Source of the DNA: Clavaria fumosa | Taxonomy: Eukaryota; Basidiomycota; Agaricomycetes; Agaricales; Clavariaceae | Assembly: GCA_951802425.1 (NCBI GenBank) | Contig: OX637803.1 | Span: 1,488,001-1,552,000 of the forward strand | DNA length: 64,000 nucleotides | Direction of reading: 5' to 3' | Part shown: piece by piece, positions 12,401-23,567 of the stretch | Position numbering within the stretch: position 1 is the stretch's first letter | Layout of the letters: each line of letters starts with the position of its first letter | Made by a program: the position numbers and the translations under genes | The notes under the pieces: model-generated | Database searches by the model: none | Seen by the model: the letters and a program-made list of their open reading frames with translations, nothing else | What the model was told of the DNA's origin: nothing

Positions 12401-13029
12401 TGGCCCGCACACGCTTTATCGGCCAGAGTTGTTCGCCATCCTTGCCGGTGCACTCCTACCCTTCCCGTTCTGGCTATGGCGGCGACGGTACCCTCGCTCG
12501 TGGGTGCGGTATGTTGCGACCCCGGTCTTCTTGAGTGGCGCGACCGATATCCCGCCTGCCACTGGCATCAACTATACGTCATGGTTCGCAGTGGCGTTCA
12601 TATTTCAGTATTGGATTAGGAGAAGGAATTTTACGTGGTGGCTGAAGTACAACTATATGGCCAGCATTGGCCTGGATGTCGGTGAGCAGCGATGTGTGGT
12701 GTACTCGTATTTGCAAATCAACTGACGAGTGGCGACGCTTGCAGGCACATCCTTTGCCGTTATCGTCATTTTTTTTGCGTTCTTGGTGAAGCTTGTGTCG
12801 TATCTCTTGATCGGGATTACTCATGTTTCTTATGTTGCAGTTACGTACCAATCCGATTCAGATCGACTGGTGGGGCAATAATGTTTTCCTGCAAAGTATG
12901 TACTTCGGCTTCATCGCCCCCTTTCCTGCTGACCCTCATATCTTCCGGATACCAGCTGCGGATTATCTGGCATTACCATTACGCCCCATACCGTCTGGCA
13001 AACCTCTACCCTGGCCGACCGCGTCCTGA
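9439..13029 (+). CDS. Oligopeptide transporter, OPT family
   Basis: Fourteen exons join into 932 codons: 9439-10040, 10111-10187, 10263-10332, 10390-10916, 10976-11217, 11273-11641, 11693-11800, 11854-11922, 11980-12085, 12140-12290, 12374-12681, 12745-12785, 12841-12895 and 12956-13029. The ~245 N-terminal residues are Ser/Thr/Pro-rich and cytoplasmic-looking. The membrane part then starts (MTIRMWFLGMLLC) and carries the OPT signatures NPGPWSIKEH and KIPPRSTFF, plus LCRRVFVTPAVMIWP, LLNTLHAEDD, ITRYRFF, FSFICWIKPKNVVVNQLFG, SPLVVPWWAE and IPPATGINYTSWF. About 12-16 helices are expected. Family members are proton-coupled importers of tetra-/pentapeptides, glutathione or metal chelates in the plasma membrane or vacuole; the substrate cannot be told here. 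The gene looks intact. A damaged copy lies immediately downstream. Confidence 0.92.
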
Positions 13030-13689
13030 AATCTATTTCGTTCCCTGCTCTATCTGTGTTATGAAGGCGTTATCAGTCCTGCTATGACGCATTATGCCGC
13101 GTTCTCCCTTCACCGCCTGCGTATTATTGATGGATGGCGGACCCCAGTATCTCATTTTCAACGTACACGGCAAAAACACCACGATTCCGCGCGATTTACG
13201 GAGAGGAGAGACGCACAGTGTCGTTTCGTTATCTGTGTTGTTTCTGCCTTATACCGAGCTCGGCAGGAGAATCAACGAGCACGTCGGCAGTTGCGTTCAA
13301 GTCGTTTCACCAATCCTTCACACTACTGTACATAGTATATCTATAAACGCCGTACGATCAGTCAGATATGTAATTGGTTTATGCGTCTGTGGGCCAACTC
13401 GGCCTAGTCTCGCTCGATTCGGTGGAAGGAAAATCAAGCCACCACGTGGGCGATGGTAAGCTACGGCTACAGTGTGATCAGGCGCGGGAGCATACTAAAA
13501 TTCCCCGAGCATTGACTTCCACGGTAACGATCAACAGATGACCCACGTATGCACCTGGGCGATGAGCGCAGATCCCTGAGAATGTCGAGCTTTGTGTTCG
13601 GTCCCATCGGGAAATAGCGAGAAGTCTGCATATTGCTGAGGTTTCCGTCTTTCAAGTTCAGGGTGCGCCGTTGTTTTCTAAACAGCTGT
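13030..13689. other. Spacer between the OPT gene and its pseudogene
   Basis: Probably the 3' flank of the transporter and the former upstream region of the duplicated copy. Frames at 13084-13459 are short, overlap in all three plus-strand phases and show no family motif, so nothing is called. Confidence 0.4.
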
Positions 13690-14553
13690 TCCTGCCCTCA
13701 CCAAGAGCCATGGCCAACCGCCAAACGACGGCAGGTGAATCATTACTGTGCATAACGTGTTCAATGGCTCTCCGCTTGACATTATGTAGGAGATGGTGCC
13801 CAACCCCGACAAAAATCCGTTTGCCTCCGCTTTCCCCGGCGGCCCCGGCGGGGCAAAAGTCGCAGAACGAGTGCAACCACATCGCCTCGTATGAGCCGGC
13901 GCCGCCCTAGCCAGCTGCTGCCTACATGAACTACACCTCTCCCATTACGAGCGACGGGCAGTGCAACTCTCGCTCTCCTGGTCAAATAACTTCTCCAACA
14001 GCGCGTCCACCTCGCTCGCCCGATGGGCTGCTTGATATTGATAGATCTCGTAGCTGTGCGAGCGAACCCTATACTGATTCTTGCGGCGGCACAACCTCCA
14101 GGGGGTACCAGTAGGAAGAGACATCATTCTCGGCCGCAAATGATATCGCATCACGTGGATATGCCAGCGATGACAATCAGGATGTGGTTTGTCGGGATGC
14201 TGCTCTGTTATCGCTTAGGGTCCGTTGCTTCGCTCCGTTCTCAATCTCAAAATTCATGACTAACGAATTTCGCATTCAGCGCAGCCGACGTTTTCTTCAA
14301 TTTCCGCTCACCAAGTGTCAACTTCCAGCCGTTCATCCTTCTTCTGTCTACCCACTAGGCAAATTCCCGGCGGCTACTCTCCCAATCACAATGCATCGCG
14401 TTCCGCTTCAAATCATAGGGTTTTCGTTGGTTGGCTTGTGTAGGAGAATCTTCGTAACCCCCGCAATCATGATATGGCCGCAGAATCTGGGCGTGTGCAT
14501 GCTGCTTGATACCCTACCTGTGTAAGATGACCACGATGCTCCAGGGATGACGC
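13690..14553 (+). pseudogene. Decayed tandem copy of the OPT transporter gene
   Basis: The stretch around 13701-13720 (CCAAGAGCCATGGCC) repeats the start-codon context of the OPT gene at 9439. Colinear similarity then continues through the Ser/Pro-rich N-terminus (ATG at 13710), with frameshifts and stops such as TAG at about 13787. It skips the part equivalent to about 9870-10270 and resumes at ATGCCAGCGATGAC (about 14160) with the first transmembrane exons. A second internal deletion removes the equivalent of about 10515-10715, and similarity ends near 14550 at the equivalent of the ITRYR motif. Intron 3 is still present between the exons, so this is a DNA-level duplication and not a processed copy. 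It cannot encode a transporter. Confidence 0.85.
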
Positions 14554-16234
14554 GATCGTCCCGATGACCGACTCCTCCATCTTGGCGCCACTTCCCGGCC
14601 TACCGATGGGCAATGGCTCCGCCTCTACCTTTGACTACGGATTTTCACTGTTGAATTTGGGCATTATGGAATACTTCCTCGAGGGCATGTCTGCTCCGCT
14701 TTGTTTTACCTCCGCGCTCCGTTTCTTGCTTGCCGTACAAAGGAGGGAACTGCATTGGACCTACCAGCAATGCATATAGCTCCATGGGTGCGGCTTCGGC
14801 ACGTCGATCACCTTCCTCCAGCCAGCCTCGCCGTCGACTCTCTACGCGCAGTTCAAGCACGGGCGCGCGCTCCTGAGGCGGATCTCCCTTGGCTGCATGT
14901 TCGCTTGCGTGCGTACCCCCCTGTGTTCCGTTTCGTGTGCACCATCCTCCCCCTTCATCTTTTCCCATGATTCTCCACACACCGAACCTGACCACTTCCA
15001 TAGTCGCCACATGATTCTACACCTCCACACGCATCAGCCTTCACCCATTCATCTGCGCGTGCTTCTGAGGCGGATGTCTCTTCGCTGCATTTTTGCTCGC
15101 ATGCACAGCCTTCTTTTCTTTCCCCGTAATTCTGTGATTCTCCACGCACTGATTGGAGTCGACGCAGTCAATTTCCCTAGTCGCCATACGACTCGCGAAC
15201 CTCACACACAAGGGCACGCCCCGCCTCCTGCCATGCAGGCTCGCGCTCGTCTCTCTCACCTCGTCTGGTTCCCTAAGTCCCCACCCCAGAATAACTGCCC
15301 CGGAGTTGGAGGCAATTTCAGCAGCCAGAATCGGCCCGGAACGCCGTGCGACGGTGCTTGACCCGTTCCGGCGCGCACCGTCGCTCGACAGTAGCAACAA
15401 TAACTACCAATACAACCACCATTACTATTTCCCTACACCCATAACGGCACGCTAATGACAAGGACAATGAGACGCGCTGATGATCATTGGTCACATGTCA
15501 TCAGGAGAATAATTGGGGTGGTAAAACAAGGTATATACTGTCATACCAATCTTAACCAGTTTTAACACCTAGCCTGGTATATACCACACTTAAACTGGTT
15601 ATAACCTGGTTTATACTTGGTTATACCATTTTATACCATTTTATACCATTTTATACTTCTCTATACCACAAAGTGGTATGACAGGGCCATGATTTTGCTG
15701 ATGGTCATGGAGGGTGGGGCATCCATGTCCACACACTGTTGAAACTACCACACAGCAGATAATTCTGAAACTGTGAGGAATGGGAAAGTGTACTTCTTTC
15801 CGAAGGCCGAAGGCAAAGGAGATTCAGGATCCCAGACAAGGGTTTTGAATGCTCGTTACAGAATGAGTGATGGAACTCTTGGTGACATACCTCGTCGCAT
15901 TTCTACCCATCTCCCATATGGAAAATGGTGCTCTTGCCGCCAGTATCACATACAAAAAAGGGTCAATCATAATGCGAGCCTCGCGAAATTTGTGTACTGT
16001 ATTGTAATGACTTGCTCCTCGAAGCGGGACAGGAATGGAAATCATTTAGTTACATAAGCACTGCTTATGGGACCCTTTCCACCGCAACAACCACTCGGCT
16101 TTAAGACGCTCAGGCTGTCGTCCGCGACCCAGAGCAGCTGCGCGATTTCCAGGCTCGCTACCCGCGTTTTCTTCTAGCTTTGCAGCCAAATTCTTGACCT
16201 TATTAGATACTGGCCACTCGCTTCGCTTCTCGAC
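14554..16234. other. Gene-poor stretch with one inverted-repeat element
   Basis: 14554-15460 is GC-rich and pyrimidine-biased, with many open but motif-free frames on both strands; I see no gene. 15470-15700 holds an AT-rich repeat structure described separately. 15700-16234 is the upstream region of the SWI1-like gene and shows no other recognisable feature. Confidence 0.45.
15539..15684. repeat. AT-rich element bounded by a 10-bp inverted repeat, MITE-like
   Basis: CTGTCATACC at 15539-15548 is the exact reverse complement of GGTATGACAG at 15675-15684. Between them, GGTATATAC / GGTTATAAC / GGTTATACC motifs recur in both orientations, with three tandem ATTTTATACC units around 15622-15655. 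The segment can fold into long hairpins. It resembles a small non-autonomous inverted-repeat element, but I cannot see a convincing target-site duplication. Confidence 0.45.
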
Positions 16235-19090
16235 ATGGTTGATCGACCGAATCCCTACTCTTTGCAACCTAACTTCATTCCAACGGTGTTGCCACAGCAG
16301 CTACCCCCACATCTGCAGCAGTCGCAGACGCAACTTCCTGACATTGCGTCCAAAGCTAACACAGACTTCATGCGGACTATGTCAATGTTACATCGTGAGT
16401 GGACTGGGACAGATATGCAACCCGCCCAATTCAAACATGTGAGCGTGGATTTTTGTAGCCATTCCACCTTTTCTGGCGGCATCATACGCAGCGCCCATTT
16501 TGCTTTGCGCTGTACCCATGCCATGAGACTCCGGAGTCTATCATGCGCTGCTCCATTCTCTCACCAATTTCCGCTACCTATCTAACACCGCAATTTACAG
16601 CTAGCCCAGATGTTTCGAAATCAAACCGCTGTAGCGTGCCAACCAATGGTCGGGCAACATTTTGGGATGGCAGCCCCTGGTCAACCCTCCCCTTTCCACG
16701 AGCAACAGCAGGCCCAGCCACAGATTTCTAATTTCCCAAACGCTGGGATGCAGAATTCACAACTTGCGTATCATAACAGAATGTTTCAACCATTTCCTCA
16801 TCAAATGCGACCGGATGTCATGACGCAGCTTCAAGGCCAGCTAATTCAGAATGGCAACATGCCCCCACAACTGACACCGCCGTCGGCGTCTATGGTCCAT
16901 CCAGGCGCAGCTGGCATGTTCGCGCCGTCCGATGCCTCACATCATACCCATGTAGCTCCTGCTCATGGTGCCTTGGTGATATCGCAAATGCCACAGAATG
17001 TGCAAGCGCCACTTGCTCCGCAGCGTCCCAGCTACCTCGATCTTAAGGAGCGCATACAACAAGAGGAGCTCACAATATCTATGATGCGGCAGGCCATTTT
17101 CCATCTCACGCAAAACTCTAACGGGATCCCTGAGGCGGAATCGATGCGCAAAGCCGAGCCATTGTTCATAGAAGTGAATAATAGGACGGCTTACCTTAAC
17201 CGGCTAATCTACCTGGCTCAACATCAAGCACAAGGAAACACCGTTTCGTGAGTAATTACTTTCTAAAGTCTACCTTTGGTGCTCAGACATTCTTCAAGCA
17301 ATCTACTTGGTGGCCCGTCCACATGGCAGCTGACTCCCACACAAAATGCGCAGAATTCAACTGACTGGATGTCCCAACCCGTGCCACAAGCCTCCCAAGG
17401 GATAGCAACCCCGCAGATGCCGCCAGGCGCGCCGCCCCAGCCATCTATGCAAGCTAATTTATCTACACTTCAGCCACCCCAGAATCCCCTCGTGGATCCA
17501 AGCACGCCTCCCCGTTCCGGTCTCCCTTCACACCAACCTTTTGGTACACAGGCTTCCCCACCCATGGCCAATAATTCTCCATTCACATTAAGTGGAGGCC
17601 AACCTCCCGCACCAAATCTGTCAGCTCCATATCAAGTACCTTCCCTCTCGAAGGAAATCTTTCATGCCCGATATGAAAACTGGTGCAATAGCAGGAATAT
17701 TGTCCGTGACCAGCGCCTTATGTCCATCGACGGTCGTCCGATTGATCTGCATGCGTTACATGTCCTTGTCATGCGTGCTGGAGGTTTACAAAAGGTAAGA
17801 TTTTCCTTCTCCTCATTATGCTATCTAATGTGCAGCACAGGCGAGGAATTTGTGGCCAATAATCGGGGGACATATGGGTTTTGTCCAATTTCCGCCCCAT
17901 GACCACCAACCCACGAGATCGTCTCCTGCGGCCGCACAGCATCTAGCCGCAGTATACGAGAAATACCTTGTCAATTTCGATTCCGCTTATATTCATACGT
18001 TCCTCGAGATGAAGCAAAAGGCCCAGGCAGCTCAGCCTCAGTCGACGGCGATGAACGGCGCAGGCAATGCCGATCGTGCCGCGCTCGCCTCCAGACAGCT
18101 ACAGCAATTGATACCATTTGCAAACCTATCACCGGCGGGGCTACGAGCTAGCAAATTACCGGAATCGGCGATCCGATTTGTGGAGGCCTATCGTACACGT
18201 TTACAGCAAATCGCAGGGGCTCTTTCCAGAAATCCAGATGGTGTCATTGGAGTACAACCACAGCAGGCACCTGCTCCAGTCCAATTCCCTAATGCTCACC
18301 ACTCGCAGATCCCTCTGCCATCCAATATGGGCCCACGGCCCGTATCCCAAGTTCCCGTTCAATGCTTCGCACCAGGAGAACCTGAGAGGAACGGAACGCT
18401 TCTGGCCCCGCCGTCAAACGCAAACGTTCAATCCCAGACTCGTATCACAATGCAGCAGGCTGAGTCAACCATTAGGCGCTTGAGGGAAGAATCTCTTGCC
18501 CAAATTCCCGTTCCTCCGCATCTATTGCCTGAAGAGCAGAAAGCTGATCTCATCGAAGTCGTCGAACAATTAAATGCTTATGTCATGAAGTTAGAGCCTA
18601 AGCTAGCTACATGGTACGCAATAGTCAAGTCAGAGGATCGACTGAAGACTATTCTACAATGGGTAAGTGGCCTCCGTCCTGGCACGTAAACTTCAATGAA
18701 CCCCCTTCGCAGTTCAGCAAGATTCAACAGCAAAGGTCTCTGCTACAGGCAGGACAATCACGATTCGTGCAATCTCTTCATCAATTCCGCGCCATGATAC
18801 CCCAGATGGTTTCATTAGAGAATGCCATGAGAACCATCAATGTGCCGATAACCCCGGAATCCTCTGGCAATCCATTAATGACATCCCCTGCTTCTCCATC
18901 AAGGCCTTCAGACACCCCAGCACCGCAAGATCCGCCCGTTTCTCGTCAGCCCTCTAACACACACCCGGTCCCAAAGAAAAAGCAGTCCGTCTACACCTTA
19001 GCCGCGGTGCACCCACCCACCACGTCGGCCTCCTTTGTCGTCTCAATTACAGTGACTGCATCTCTGTGTGATTCTTGGCTCTTGCTCTAG
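16235..19090 (+). CDS. ARID-domain protein, SWI1-like SWI/SNF subunit
   Basis: Five exons (16235-16438, 16601-17247, 17287-17794, 17841-18662, 18713-19090) give 852 codons. The first ~400 residues are rich in Gln, Pro, Asn and Met, as in SWI1 and its relatives. Residues about 406-502 form an ARID/BRIGHT domain, showing EIFHARYENWCNSRNI, IDGRPIDLHALHVLVMRAGG, LWPIIGGHMGFVQFP and HLAAVYEKYLVNFDSAY. The domain is split by the intron 17795-17840; the frame is restored at ARNLWPI. Further Gln/Pro-rich and helical segments follow. ARID proteins of this type are DNA-binding subunits of the SWI/SNF nucleosome-remodelling complex in the nucleus. Intron 2 (39 nt) is short but keeps the frame. The last ~35 residues (after PVPKKKQ) look unlike the rest and may be misread intron or UTR. 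A retrotransposon stack begins 256 bp downstream. Confidence 0.82.
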
Positions 19091-19346
19091 AGCCTCACCT
19101 TCCTCAGTGGGTAGATTTCTTGTACTTTTACTCAAGACAGCAAACCAAAAATCAATGGTTTTCATGACTATTGGTACAGAAGGCACATGTAGATTAGAGC
19201 AGTAGGTCCATAGACTAATGAGACACATTTCTGGAGAGTTTCAAATGCATCAGGGTATCCATAATGAAGTCTGTTGGGTTGTGACAGTTACATTTGAAAA
19301 TTCCCATAACTGTGTTGCTATAAAAATGAAATAGAATCACAGTAGG

Positions 19347-19884
19347 CGTCAGTCCAGAAGGTAACTTGATTTCAACATAAGGAATTACACTAATTACTTG
19401 AGTGGTATATATACTAGGGAAGGGGGCAGTGTAGAGGATGAGTCATAAATGGGGGAATGAGGCTATGTGCTCTGAGTCATGCAGGATAGGGGAGGTAGCA
19501 TAGGGAGAAGGGGATACTAAATAGAGTAGGTAGCAGCAAGGCACAAACAAGGTGAGGATGACAGAGTGAATGCTTGGCACAGGCTCAGCTGCCCATGGGG
19601 AGGCCTGGACTAGTCCCAATTAGGATAGATTACTTGATGGGAACTGTCAGAGCAGTTATTGCTGATCTGCCTCCATCACGAATTGTAAAGTGTGGGAAAA
19701 GGTCGAGGAATGTGGGTGTGGGCATGTGTCAGGCACTTGTCGGAGGTTGGTAGGCACCGGGGCATGGTCGCGAGTAGGCGGTAAAGGTCGCAGGCAGTCA
19801 TGTGATCTCATACTCACATCCTGTAACTAGTTCCTAGCACATAGCAGGGTTCAGTGGTGTTGGCTTACATAAGGGATCCTGACA
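19347..19884 (-). repeat. 3' LTR of element D
   Basis: About 538 bp. On the minus strand it begins TGTCAGGATCC and ends GGACTGAC(G), matching the A-family LTR (TGTCAGGATCC...GGACTGACA). It contains the A-type promoter region TAGTATATATA (minus strand, near 19405). The five bases just left of it, GTAGG (19342-19346), are the expected target-site duplication; the partner copy is outside the window. Confidence 0.8.
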
Positions 19885-20676
19885 TGGCCCCCTCCTCAAG
19901 GCTGGGTGTCTCGACTGGCTAGCTGTGCCTTGTCTGGGTGCTTGAGGAAGAAGTTGCAGAGGAGTATCACAATGTTGGTGAGGTTTTGGCAGGGTTCCCA
20001 GGTGTTTTCTTCGATGGGGTAACCTAGCCACTTTACCAGATACTTCACTCCTCACCCTACTTTCTTCACATCCAGGATCTCTTCAACTTCGTATTCCAGG
20101 TGGTTGTCATCGATGGTAGGGGGATGGGGAGGAGGTCGAGATTGTGAAGGGAAGGAGGGAGGGACAAATGGGGTGAGTAGGGCCTCATTGAATACATTGT
20201 GGATGCACCAAGCCAGGGGTAGTTTAAGATGGTATCTGGCTGGTCCCACCTTTTCTACAATAGTGAAAGGTCCAGCACACTTGTTGTTGAGTTTCTTGTT
20301 TGGGTGGTCCATCTTCAGGTTTCGCGTGTCTAACCATACAAGATTGCCCTTCTTGTACTTGTGGCTGGGTCATTTCCCACTGTCATAGCTTTTCTTCATT
20401 GCTAGTGCAGCCTTCTCCATCGCCTCTTTGGCAGCTCTCCACAACTCCTCCAGCTTCACCATCCACTCATCAGCAGCTGGGTTTACTTCTGTCTGGGGAT
20501 GGATACCTCCATTCCAGGGATGCCATCCATAGTCCAGGAAGAAAGGTGTGTAGCCTGTCACAGAATGTTCCTGGTTGTTCAGTGCAAACTCTGCTGTGCT
20601 CAGCCACTCTGCCCAGTCATCCTGAAGGTGATCCATGTACTCCCTTAGGTAGGTCTCAATCTCCTGGTTTACCCGT
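19885..20676 (-). pseudogene. Element D pol 3' part: integrase C-terminus and chromodomain
   Basis: Minus-strand frames at 20370-20636 (DHLQDDWAEWLSTAEFALNN...) and 20052-20312 (MDHPNKKLNNKCAGPFTIVEK...) match the integrase C-terminal part of A's pol. A chromodomain-like remnant after the ILDVKKVG motif extends to about 19900. Stops separate the pieces. The reading continues upstream in 45426-46043, on the other side of element B. Confidence 0.8.
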
Positions 20677-21581
20677 TGTAGTAGGCTGTACAGGTGTTGG
20701 CTGCAAATAGATATTCGCAGCCGGGTTCTTCAGGGGGTCTTATTACATGATGGAAACACTAAACAGAACCTTGGATGATGGAGAGGCTATGTGTAAAATG
20801 TTCAGAGAGTGAAATATACGTTGTCTGGAGTATCCGGTATTGGGTCCAATAGAGTCCAATTTTCGGATCAAAGGTTTGAAGGGCCGGCGATGACGAAGGC
20901 CAGCAAATCAATGGGTATGACAAAGGGTGAGCTTGCTAAAGATCACAGCACAATGTGGGCATTCAAAAAGCTGGATTTCCATAGAATCCGGTATGTACTT
21001 AAGTACAATTTCGTAAGTACAGCAAATCCGGTTCTACGGAAGTTTCCAGAAGCTACAGAAGGTAATGCAGTATCGTGTGCAAGGTCATATAGAGGTCATG
21101 GATCATAGAAGAGGTATGCGGTTCGGAGGAATGAAGTGTCTGATGATCGGTGTACATCCGGACCGCTCGTAAAATGAAGGAGAGTGAGGCTGGTACAGCA
21201 AAGGGGTACAAGGAACAATGGACAAAGCACTGCAAAGGGTTTGAAATGTTTCAATGATCAGATGGTTGAAAGGGATCACAATATGAAATTTACAGCATGT
21301 ATATGAAATAGAGGAATGGGAATGGAATAGTGAGTATGTCGAGCACTGACCATGCTGGAGTGATGAAATAGAGGGGTGTAGGCGGTGTGTGTGACCTATG
21401 GGCTGTGATCTTCACGGGGAATCGGAGATCGGAGAGTCTGATGTCGGATAAGTATCGGATGTTATCGGATGGTGTCGGATTGTTATCGGATCGTATCGGA
21501 CGCAATTGCCTTGGATCCTGAAATATCCGGATGGTCGGTATCTGTCATGTTTCTATGTTTAAACCGCATATTATCCTTACA
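20677..21581 (-). repeat. 3' LTR of element B
   Basis: 905 bp, TG...CA bounded on the minus strand, nearly colinear with 44520-45425. Around 21430-21500 it holds a run of TATCGGA-type units with many CpG sites. The corresponding CpGs in the partner LTR have become TpG or CpA. Confidence 0.9.
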
Positions 21582-21741
21582 TTCTCCCAGGGGCTGAAAA
21601 TGCAACCGCCCTCGGTTGCAGCCAAACAGGGCCAAATAATCGTTTGTTGATCATGAAGTACGTGTTGTGTGGGTGCACATAGGTCCAAACACGCACTTGT
21701 GTTTTCTCCAACGACAACGATGCACCACCAACAACTCAGTA

Positions 21742-23380
21742 ATGGAAATTTTCGATGCTGTTATCTTCCGGCACACGATCCAGGCGATGGAGGAGGCACG
21801 GACGATGGCTCCGGGTGACAAGTTGCCAGAATGGGGACAGGATGGTGAATGCGCAGAGTGGGTGAGGACATATGCGGGCGACGCGGTGCGTAAAGCAGTT
21901 TCTCAAATCTGGCAATGCGCTGACACAGCATCTCAGGATGATTTTCTTGCTGGATACATGGCGGCCCTTGAGGAGGATGTGGATATCGACGAGGGGCTCG
22001 TCTCCGTGGCGTGAAGGTTGAAGAAGTGGCGAAAAATCCGTGGGGGAGAATGGACCGCTGAGCAAGTGCGAAAACAGGAGGAGGCTGAAGCCGAGAGAGG
22101 GCGCACGAGCGAGGAGAGAGCAGCCGCCGAGAGGGCCGCAGCGGAGGCGGAGGCGGAGGAAAGACGGATGGAGGCGGCGAGGGCTGCCGAGAAGAGGGTG
22201 CGCCTTGCCCGGGCGCGCCTTATCGTGATCAGTGACAGTGACGACGATGGCGGGGCGGTGGCGGTGGCAACAATAACGACAGGAGCGGAGGAGCCTGCCG
22301 CAGCGGTGGCGGCAACAACAACGACAGGAGCGGAGGAGCCCACTGCAGCGGTGGCGGCAACAATAATGGTATCACCAGGCGTCGCGGAGCTGCATGCGGA
22401 CGGGGTGGCGACTGCGGAGGTGGAGACAGGAAAGGTACAGCTGGCAGTGGCAGGGGATCGGGACGGTCATCGGACCGTGTGGGGAACCGACGGGGTGACA
22501 GCCGTCGGTGTCATCAAGGCGGGGGCGACCAGTGCGAGGATCGGGGGGCGCCGTGTAGTGGTCGAGGTGCCCCCTGTTCTGGAACATTGGGTCGGTGCGC
22601 GGATGACTGCGACGCCTCATCATATGTCGGGATGGGGCGATATTGGAAAACGGGCAATGGAGGGACGAGGGCGAGGGCGGAGGGTCGGAGTGGGGGCCGA
22701 CATCGAGCTCCGGGCTGTGCGACAGCTTGGGGACAAGGTAAGTCATTAAATGGGCTTTTTGATTCTTAGGCTTCTGATCCGGTGAGTAGGAGCATGAGCC
22801 GGCCTGCAAAGGGTGCGCCTGGAAACGGCGCGCGTGTTATGGAGTGGAAGGAGTGGCATGCCGGTGGTGCCAGACCTATAAGGTATCGTGCAGTCTCTCG
22901 GCTGTACGAGGTGAGTAGTATTCTTTTTATTTGGGTGATGAGCCAACTGATCGGTGCGTTTCAGGAGTGAAGACTGAGAAGGCGGTGGTGTCCGGAACCG
23001 GAGGTAAGTCAAGAAAGTACCAGATCTGTGATAGCTAACGTAGCAGAGCAGGTGCGAAGGTGGCCGAGGCGACCGGAAGCAAGAGGCCGAGGCGAGGTGC
23101 GACGCGGGCACCGGTTCGCGAGGAGATGACACCGGAGGAGGAGGAGGAGGACGAGATCGAGGATGAGGAGAGCATGGAGGTGGTGGAGCCGCCGGCACAG
23201 TGAAAGAAGGCGGAGGCAGGTCCCAGCCGAAAGGAAAAGGAGCGGGAGACAGAGCCAGGGGTGTCCGGACGGAAGGCGCTGGAGCAGGCGCTGGAGATGA
23301 TGGAAAGGGGGGCTGATCAGGTGAAGGCCGGAGCGGAACTGCTCCGGGTGCTTCTCCTTGGTGAGCTGTCGAGTATGTAA
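21742..23380 (+). pseudogene. Antisense accessory ORF of element B, coiled-coil protein
   Basis: Runs opposite to B's gag-pol, between the 3' LTR and the end of pol (23568). From the ATG at 21742 the frame passes through a TGA at 22012-22014 and stays open to about 22740. GT-AG junctions (for example 22738 to about 22769, 22912-22964) link it to further exons, with another TGA at 23201 and a final TAA at 23378. The protein has a Glu/Arg-rich coiled-coil-like region (ERAAAERAAAEAEAEE), an acidic patch (ISDSDDDGG), a basic stretch (SKRPRRGATRAP), an EEEEEDEIEDEE tract and an amphipathic C-terminal helix (ALEQALEMMERGADQV). Unlike its counterparts in C and E, I see no cysteine cluster. The two in-frame TGAs, and one junction I could not resolve (about 22965), suggest decay. 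Function unknown. Confidence 0.6.
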
Positions 23381-23567
23381 TTTATGTATATCGAACTTTT
23401 TCTTTATGGGTATATTTTTGGCTTGATATGAGGAGAATTGTATGACAAAGTTTGGGATAAAAGGGGAATATCAGGTGGGAAGTTTGGACTTGTCCGAATT
23501 TTTTTTTTTTGGGCAATTTAATCAGAGAAAATGATGAGGGAAATGGGGGATACATTGGGGAAAATGC

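Noticed and set aside
13084..13459. Overlapping frames of 70-121 codons after the OPT gene
   Set aside because: All three plus phases are open over the same stretch, which points to composition and not coding. No motif recognised.
15600..15665. Short spaced ATTTTATACC repeats resembling a CRISPR-like array
   Set aside because: Units are 10-11 bp with no unique spacers, and the host is eukaryotic; simple tandem repeat within an inverted-repeat element.
20104..20710. Plus-strand frames over the integrase remnant of D
   Set aside because: Antisense shadows of the integrase/chromodomain codons; A carries the true frame on its coding strand.
22018..22749. Ala/Glu/Arg-rich frame next to D and B taken at first as a host nuclear gene
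   Set aside because: It lies inside the LTR boundaries of B and matches the position and orientation of the ORFs in C and E, so it is part of the element.
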